A stretch of DNA of 64,000 nucleotides from Manihot esculenta (taxonomy: Eukaryota > Streptophyta > Magnoliopsida > Malpighiales > Euphorbiaceae): positions 149,001 to 213,000 of the forward strand of contig NC_035164.2 of the NCBI RefSeq assembly GCF_001659605.2, written 5' to 3'. Shown one piece after another: positions 56,878 through 64,000 of this stretch. Numbering within the stretch: position 1 is the first letter of the stretch; every line of letters starts with the position of its first letter. The notes beneath the pieces are model-generated. The model was not told the DNA's origin. It saw only the letters and a program-made list of their open reading frames with translations, and did no database searches. Position numbers and translations under genes: made by a program.

Positions 56878-59152
56878 TGTAACAGCCCGCTTACCGGACC
56901 ATCACCGGCACTAGGATCCAGATCGGCTTAAGGCCGCCGGGACCCGTAGTAAGCCTACTGTCAACTCTGTGTACCTGATAAAACCCATACATGATCGTAC
57001 TTAAGCTTAAAACTGTTACTTACTCTTCTTTTTTTTTCTTTGCTTGACTATCTTTTCTTTCTTGAAACTTTTCTCATTAACTAAGCCTGGACTATGCATG
57101 CTCTGTCTGTATGCACTCGAAGAGTGATACCTGCTATGGTACCATACAGTGACTACAGAGATAGAAAGACTACCATGCACCACGCTTAGCTCATCATCAA
57201 CCACATTATCTCAATCATATAAAACATAAAAGGATCATGTGCAAAGGGATAACAAGCACTAGGGCCAAGCACAATACTATAACTCACTAGATAACTTGCT
57301 ATTACATCATTTCTATACATTACATAAACTCTGTACTGTACATCATTATCATGTCCACTATGCTATACTATTACATATGCCTTTTACCCTTGCTATCTCT
57401 TTCTCTTTCTCTTCTCTGAGGCCCTGAAAAATGGGGTTAGGGAGAGGGATGAGCTGCTAAAGCCCAGTGAGCGGAATCTATAAAAAATCACATTTAAAAC
57501 ATGCTATCATATGATGCATCACTGCACAAACATTTCACATCTCGGATTGGACATGATCCCAAAACTCCCTCTGTCAGTGCCCGGCCCCCAAAGGAGCTCA
57601 CACAGGTCTTTCACTAACTACTCATGGTGCCCGACCCTATAAGGGCTCTCACAGGACTCATCCAAGGTAAATGCCCGGCCCCAAAGGAGCTCACACAGGA
57701 CATACAATAATGACAGACTTATGGGCTATTGAGATCGCCTCGGTCCAATCCACATATACAAGTAATAATGCAATGCATCAACTTGGTGACTACTAATGCA
57801 AAGCATCCTACATAAACATGGCATTAATGATGCATGAATCATGCTAAAACAGTTCTTAACTTTTAAAATAAAGTTCTGTTCCACTCACCTCTGTCAACCG
57901 CTGAGCAGTCTCTGTGTAACTCTAACTCTGTGGGCCTCCTTGGTCTCTCGGGTCCGTACCTACACAGGTGGACTCCAATGAGGACCAAACTTACTTAAAC
58001 ATAACTCCTACAATCTCCCCAAAACCCCTCTAAAACATCATAGGCATGCATGGAAAAATGGGCAAAAGAAGGCTGGACTGGGCACTTTCGGCGGCTGGTT
58101 CGGCGGCCGAAACCTCCCTCTAGAGACGAAACTCATGCATGTTCGGCGGCACCTTCGGCGGCCGAAAGTCTCGTCCAGAGACGAAACTCATGCACTTTCG
58201 GCGGCCGAACTCCCTCTTTCGGCGGCCGAAAGCCCCTTTCGCACCCAAAAGCCTAGCTTTCGGGGGCAAGGTTTGGCAGCCGAAACTGCCTCCACAAGGG
58301 GTTCGGCGGCCGAACCTTACTTCGGCGGCCGAACCTGGATTCTCCAGAAAGGCAGAATCCGAGCACAACTCATGCTCTCAGCCTCCAAATCCTATCAAAC
58401 ACCCATAACATGCATACCAACACTTCTGAACTAACATATAACATAACTCATGCATATAGAGGCCTAAAAACTAGTTCAAGCCCCAAAAACAACAACAAAA
58501 CGCATATGATCAACATATGCTCAAACTCATGCTTATACCCCAAAACATGCCATAAAACTCTCTTAAAACTTCTAAAAACATACTTTAAACATAAGGGGAG
58601 GTGAGGATCCATGCTTACCTCTTGAAGAACTAGAGGCTTGATGATCCAAGCTTGGAGATGGGGAAAAACTCAATCACAATCTCCAAGTGCTCAACTTTGC
58701 TTCCTTTTGCTCAAATCTCTAAAACAAAGCTCAAAACAAGTTAAAACATGCAAGATTTGAGGAAAACATGAGAAATCACACCAAGGAGAGCTTGAACCTA
58801 CCTTTGACCCAAAAACAGAGTGTTTAACACTCAATTCTCGGGCAAAGGGGCTTTTGTAGTGGCCAACCGACTCTTCCTTCGGCGGCCTAACGTGCATGCG
58901 AAACCATGCAACTTTCGGCGGCCGAACTTCACCTTCGGCGGCCGAACCTGGCTTTTGTCCCCTTGGCCTTTTCATTTCAAAACTCAATTTTCTTAACTCA
59001 AAACATGCAAACATGATAAAAACAATTAAAAACATCTTAAAAACCTTTCTTATACCCTTAGGGCAAACTCCGACATCCTCGAATCCCGACTTCCAACGGA
59101 AAATCCGCCGGAACGTAGGAATTCCGATACCGGGGTCTAGCCGGGTATTACA
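56878..59152 (-). mobile_element. 5' LTR of element D
   Basis: 2,275 bp, complete. Donor GT at complement(58617..58618); candidate exon complement(57889..57959); palindrome cluster about 58,085-58,335; TACAAAAG in the TATA position (about 58,853). Confidence 0.92.
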
Positions 59153-59157
59153 ATTTG

Positions 59158-59602
59158 ATGATCTAAATAAACCAATTACTCAAAGAAAATGAGTTAGATC
59201 TTGCACAAAGCACTCTAATTCTAACTTTCTCTCTTATGAGTCTTTGTTTCCATCCTATAGAGTCTTTGCCTTGTCTATTTTCTTTGTGTCTATTCCACAG
59301 GATTGGAAGGAAGCTCTTACAGATCCTAAATGGAAGGAAGCAACGATTGAAGAGATGAAAGCACTAGCAAAAAGAAGACTTGAGAGCTTTTCACTCTCCC
59401 ATCTGGGAAGAAACTTGTTGGCTGTAAAGGGGTATTTACTGTGAAATACAAAGTAGATGGATCAATTGAAAGATTCAAAGCTAGACTAGTGGCTAAGGGA
59501 TATAATCAAACTTATAGAGTGGATTACCAGGAGACATTTGCTCCTGTTGCCAAAATGAACTCAATCAGAGTATTGCTATCTTGCGTTGTCAACTTGGATG
59601 GG
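59158..59602 (+). pseudogene. Ty1/copia pol fragment, right half (start of RT)
   Basis: Continues the copia frame from 50718: LNKPITQRK then a TGA at about 59,188, later IPQDWKEALTDPKWKEATIE, a frame change near 59,380, then [18 protein letters not shown] and [20 protein letters not shown], the N-terminal part of copia reverse transcriptase. It is cut at 59602 by LTR G. Nonsense and frameshift damage mark it as the oldest layer here. Confidence 0.85.
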
Positions 59603-60012
59603 TGTAACAGCCCGGAAACCGAACTGCCACCGGCACTAGGATCCAGATCGACTTAAGGTCGCCGGGACCCGTAGTAAGCCTGCTATCCTGACTGTGAACC
59701 TGTGACATCCCATACATGATCATATATTTTCTGTAAAAACATAAAACTTTGCTTTATTCCAAGGCTTAACCTGTGCATGCACTATTTCTGTTCTCTACCA
59801 ATCCCTACTAGAGCTCCTCATTGCTCTAGGCGGATAAAACTCATAATGTTAAGCCTAGTTTTCTCATAAACATACAACAATATAGAAACATAAACTGATC
59901 ATGTGAAAACACAAAAAGGGATTACATCTCTTGTAATCAAGTACCATTCTATACACTGTACACATACATTATCTCTTTACATTTACCGTTACATGTCCAC
60001 ACTAACTAACTA
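59603..60012 (-). mobile_element. TyC LTR G, 3' end part
   Basis: Minus-strand LTR end (TGTAACAGCCCGGAAACCG on plus) of the same subfamily as LTR A and the 271-bp insert. Element F interrupts it after ACTAACTA; the rest must lie beyond the right edge of the window. Confidence 0.8.
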
Positions 60013-62296
60013 TGTAACGACCCGAAAATCGGACCGCTACCGGCGCTAGGATCCGGGTCGACTTAAGGCCGCCGGGACCCGTAGCAAGCCTAACATACAT
60101 CCTGTGAACCTGATTAATCCCATACATGATCAACAACATACATAAAAATTAAAACTTTTCCTTTTTCAACATACACCAAACTCAACCTGTGCATGCACTA
60201 TACATAAACATAACTTAAACATTAATCCCTCTGTGGGATCTCATCAAAGCCCCCAATGGGTGGCATAACAAGAGTTGAGTTGGCTAAACATGGACATCAA
60301 TAACATTAAGATCATGTTTCAAAAGGGATTACATTAAACTATGGTCAAGCACACTTCTAACCTCAATACCATTACATTACATATCTATACATCATTATAC
60401 AATCTGTCATGTCCACTATCTAACTATTACATACATAAGACTTCATTACTCTTCTTGACTTCTCTGTCTAACCCGTACCTGCAAACCTGGGGAATATGGG
60501 AGAGGGGTGAGCTACTAGAGCCCAGTGAGCAGAATAGTAAAGCATTTAAAACATATGATAACATGAAATGCATCACATCACAACTAATCATATCAAGGAT
60601 GAACTTGTCACCATTTAGCCCTCTACATAATCCAATCATGCCAGGGGCGTAGTGCAGGCCACACCTGGTCTTTCTCTTACACATAACATAGCATAACATA
60701 CATAATCCATGATGCCGGGGGCGTAGTGCAGGCCACATCCGGTCTTTCTCTTACATAGTGCTAGGGGCATAGTGCAGGCCACACCTGGACTTCCATATCA
60801 TATCATCATGTCATAACATATGAGGGCTAATGGATCATTCAACATTCATCCACATCATCAACATATTATGCAATGCAACATATTCGTGATTTCTAATGCA
60901 AGCATCCTAGAATATCACATGGCATCCGTGATGCATGAACATGCTCAAAACTGATTTATTTATTTATTTAAAACCATAAGAGTCATTCCACTCACCTCTG
61001 GCTAGCTCTGACAGACACAGAAGCAGCTGAACTCACTGCTGGGGTCCTCGGTTCCTCGGGTCCAAACCTACACAGGTGGACTCAAATGAGGGACCAACAT
61101 ACTATAACATAACTCTAAAAACATCCCCCAAAAACCCCCTAAAACATCTCAAAACATCCATGCAAGAACATGCAGAAGAAGGCTGGACAGGGCACTTTCG
61201 GCGGCAGGTTCGGCGGCCGAAAGTCCCTCCAGAGCCGAAAGTCAGGCAGGTTCGGCGGCACCTTCGGCGGCCGAAACTCCCAGACAGAGGCGAAACTCAT
61301 GCATGTTCGGCGGCACTTTCGGCGGCCGAAACTCCCAGACAGAGACGAAAGTCTCCTTTCGGGGGCAAGCTTCGGCAGCCGAAGGCTGCCTCCACAAGAG
61401 GGTTCGGCGGCCGAAAGTCCCTTCGGCTGCCGAACCTGGTTTCTCCCAAATGGCAGAAACTTGGTTCAAACATGCACAAAAGCCTCAAACTCATACCATC
61501 ATGCATTTAGCTCAACCAAAACATGCACACAAGCTCCTAGGGGTCTCAAACTAACTTAAACCCCAACTACAACACACATACACAAGCATTTGCAAGCCAC
61601 ATTGTTCATGAACATACATTTATACCCATAAACATAACTAAAACCTAAACATGCATTCTACCCCCATGAACTTCATAAAACTTGCTTAAAACATAATATA
61701 AGCTAGAGATCGACTCTTACCTCTTGAAGATCGAGAGTAGAGGCGACCAAACTTGGGGTTGGGAGAGATTTGAGTTCTTGAACCTCAAAGCTCCAAAACT
61801 TTGCTCAAAAGCTCAAATCTTCAAAAACAAAGTTAAAACAAGTGAAAAACTTGAAGGATCTAGAGGAAAAGCATCAAAGATCGGTGAGGGGCGGCGGAGA
61901 GCTCACCTTGGCCGAAAATGGAGAAAACTCGCCCGTTTTCGGCTAAGGGACCCTTTTATAGTGGCTGGCCAGGCCACGTTCGGGGGCCGAATGTGCCTCC
62001 GCATGCATGCCATGTTCGGCGGCCGAACTTGAGGTTCGGCGGCCGAACCTGGACTTCCCTCACTTATGCTTTCGGGGGCCTAAAGCACACCCGCAACGCA
62101 TGCATGTTCGGCGGCCGAACCCGAGCTTTCCTCCAAGGTTGTTCTTATTCAAAAACTCATTTCCTTTTCATTCAAAATCATCAAAAACATTAAAACATCT
62201 CATGAAAACATGGTTTTACCCTTCTAGAGGTCTCCGACATCCGAGATTCCACCGGACGGTAGGAATTCCGATACCGAAGTCTAGCCGGGTATTACA
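60013..62296 (-). mobile_element. 3' LTR of element F
   Basis: 2,284 bp. TATA at complement(61953..61960), donor GT at complement(61719..61720), candidate exon complement(60996..61067), palindrome cluster about 61,195-61,430, minisatellite 60639-60790. The left flank is AACTA; the right one is outside the window. Confidence 0.9.
60639..60790 (-). repeat. LTR F minisatellite, three units
   Basis: On the plus strand the units run CCAGG...CACCTGG, CCGGG...CATCCGG and CTAGG...CACCTGG around GGCGTAGTGCAGGCCACA, so the stem changes in both arms in the second unit. Confidence 0.85.
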
Positions 62297-62333
62297 TTCT
62301 CCCCCCCTTAAGAACATTCGTCCCTGAATGTTC
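62297..62333 (-). promoter_or_regulatory. Polypurine tract and stem-loop of element F
   Basis: The tract is complement of about 62297-62308 (C-rich on plus); arms GAACATTC (62312-62319) and GAATGTTC (62326-62333) form a perfect 8-bp stem. Confidence 0.8.
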
Positions 62334-62404
62334 CTCAACTAACACATAGCATGGCATACACATAACATACACATAAAACACATAGAACTCACAAGGGACA
62401 AACC

Positions 62405-64000
62405 TCAGAAAAGATAAGAGTATTGCTGGAGCATGGACTCCCGTGTCTCCCAGGTGCACTCTTCCATATTGTGGTGGTTCCATAGGACTTTCACCATCGG
62501 GATTTCCTTGTTTCTTAGCTTTCTGATCTGAGTGTCTACGATCCGCACTGGCTGCTCAACATAGGTGAGATCCTCTTGGATCTCCACATCAGGCTCACTA
62601 AGAACCTTGCCCGGATCTGACACAAATTTCCTCAACATTGAAACATGGAAAACCGGATGGATTCTTGCCATTGAAGCAGGCAAATCTAGCTTGTACGACA
62701 CATTCCCAATCTTCTGCAAGATTTCGAAGGGTCCAATGTATCGTGGGGCTAGTTTACCTTTCTTCCCAAAGCGAACCACTCCTCTCATTGGAGACACCTT
62801 GAGCAATACCAGATCCCCCTCCTGAAACTCTACCTGTCTTCTGCGGATGTCTGCATAACTCTTCTGTCTGCTTGCAGCAGTCTTGATTCTCTCTCTGATT
62901 ATGGGTACCACCCTGCTGGTGATCTCTACAAGCTCAGGCCCTGCCAAGGCCTTTTCTCCAACTTCCTCCCAGCACACAGGTGACCTGCACTTCCTCCCAT
63001 ATAAAGCTTCATATGGAGCCATCCCGATGCTAGCATGATGGCTGTTATTGTAGGCAAACTCCACCAAAGGTAGGTGCTGCCTCCAAGAACCGCCAAAGTC
63101 CAGCACACACATTCTAAGCATATCCTCGATAGTCTGGATGGTCCTTTCGGACTGTCCGTCCGTCTGGGGGTGGAAGGCAGTACTGAAATCCAATCTAGTA
63201 CCCATGGCATTCTGCAGACTCCGCCAAAACCTGGAGGTGAACTGGGGCCCTCTATCCGACACTATCGAAACCGGAACCCCATGCAGCCTGACGATCTCAT
63301 CCACATATACCTGCGCCAACTTGTCCACAGAGTAGCCACTCCTGACAGGAATGAAGTGAGCAGATTTGGTGAGTCTGTCCACAATCACCCATATGGAGTC
63401 CAATCTGTTGGACGCCGCCGGTAACCCCACTACGAAGTCCATAGCTATATTCTCCCATTTTCACTCTGGAATAGGTAGCGGGTTAAGCATTCCAGCCGGC
63501 TTCTGATGTTCTAGCTTCACCCTCTGACACACTTCACAGGTTGACACAAACTGTGCCACTTCTTTCTTCATCGCTGGCCACCAATAAACTTTCTTCAAAT
63601 CTTGATACATCTTGGTGGCTCCGGGGTGAACGCTGTATCTTGCATTATGAGCCTCCCTCATAATGTCTCCTTTTAGCCCTATGTCATCTGGTACACACAA
63701 TCGACTCCCATAGCGGAGGATCCCCTTACTGTCGAATCTGAACTCACTGTCCTTGCCTGACTGAACAGTCCTGGCAATCTTCACTAACTCTGGGTCCTCA
63801 TGCTGTTTCTGAGCCACTTGCTCCAGAAACACAGGTGTCACTCTCATCTGGGCCACTAAAGCACCGGTTCCAGACAACTCCAACTGTAGACCTTCCTCAA
63901 TGAGCTTGTAAAACTCCTTCACCACTGGTCTCCTCTCTGCCGTGATGTGGGATAGACTGCCTAGTGACTTCCGGCTTAGGGTATCTGCCACGACATTCGC
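62405..64000 (-). pseudogene. Element F pol, C-terminal part, cut by window edge
   Basis: Minus-strand frame from the end of RNase H ([14 protein letters not shown] near 63,990) through the integrase zinc finger ([20 protein letters not shown] to [11 protein letters not shown], about 63,660-63,500), the integrase core with [10 protein letters not shown] (about 63,165), and the chromodomain ending [16 protein letters not shown] at 62405. One in-frame TGA at 63461-63463 replaces the Trp in [10 protein letters not shown]. Otherwise open; the N-terminal half is outside the window. Confidence 0.92.

Larger units (their letters stand above)
50719..59152 (-). mobile_element. TyC element D, gag-only, minus strand
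   Basis: Flanked by ATTTG (50714-50718 and 59153-59157). Minus-strand order: 5' LTR 59152-56878, primer site, leader (split by solo LTR E), gag 54316 to about 52,653, truncated 3' LTR to 50719. Protease onward, the polypurine tract and the first about 340 bp of the 3' LTR are deleted. The shared LTR parts (about 1,930 bp) differ by one base as far as I compared (C/T near 51,955 and 58,114), so it is young. Confidence 0.92.

Noticed and set aside
1..64000. A dedicated defence, biosynthetic or otherwise novel protein gene system
   Set aside because: All long ORFs belong to retroelements; the only intact host genes seen are the E2FB-like gene and the small membrane protein. The novel signals lie in LTR architecture and gene capture, not in a gene cluster.

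Overview
The window is nuclear DNA of a flowering plant, almost certainly a eudicot. It has an intron-rich single-copy gene with plant-type splice sites, plant gene fragments (HD-Zip II, CC-NBS-LRR, mitoferrin), Ty1/copia, Tat, Athila and chromodomain Ty3 retroelements, and no operons. The retroelement texture reminds me of Euphorbiaceae (cassava or rubber-tree type); that is an impression only.

Layout. 1-7,889: broken chromodomain Ty3 elements (family called TyC here): a minus LTR piece, a plus LTR end, a damaged gag-pol and its 3' LTR, and a second truncated LTR. 7,890-11,500: a gene-fragment yard with a coiled-coil ORF remnant, a roughly 1-kb element with long terminal inverted repeats holding an HD-Zip II fragment, and a CC-NBS-LRR fragment fused to a mitoferrin fragment. 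11,500-23,300: the only clearly functional host DNA. This is an E2FB-like transcription factor gene in 14 coding exons (465 aa) and, tail to tail with it, a small gene for a 108-aa membrane-anchored coiled-coil protein. 23,300-27,218: AT-rich intergenic DNA with MITE-like repeats. 27,219-28,796: a truncated Tat-type element fused to a TyC LTR end. 28,797-47,468: TyC element B, with young element C (31,250-40,335) inserted in its gag; C itself carries a 271-bp LTR derivative in pol. 47,469-50,332: the 3' part and LTR of an Athila-like element. 50,333-59,602: a copia remnant split by minus-strand TyC element D, whose leader is split by solo LTR E. 59,603-64,000: minus-strand TyC LTR G, split by element F, which runs off the right edge.

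Four insertions are proved by perfect 5-bp target duplications: C (AATAG), the 271-bp insert (AGTGC), D (ATTTG) and E (GACAT). These give a relative chronology: copia, then D, then E; B, then C, then the mini-LTR.

The most interesting signal is inside the unusually long (about 2.1-2.3 kb) TyC LTRs. Although the subfamilies have diverged strongly, they share (i) a consensus splice donor about 250 nt after the TATA box, (ii) an acceptor and donor bounding a 59-90 nt candidate exon, (iii) a pyrimidine-rich acceptor near the LTR end and another acceptor 7-11 nt before the gag ATG, and (iv) a minisatellite whose unit sequence changes between subfamilies but usually keeps a CCAGG/CCTGG-type stem, with paired changes in two subfamilies. 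Together these suggest a spliced, structured leader RNA that would let gag be translated despite a leader full of upstream ATGs. This is inference from sequence and has not been tested against RNA.
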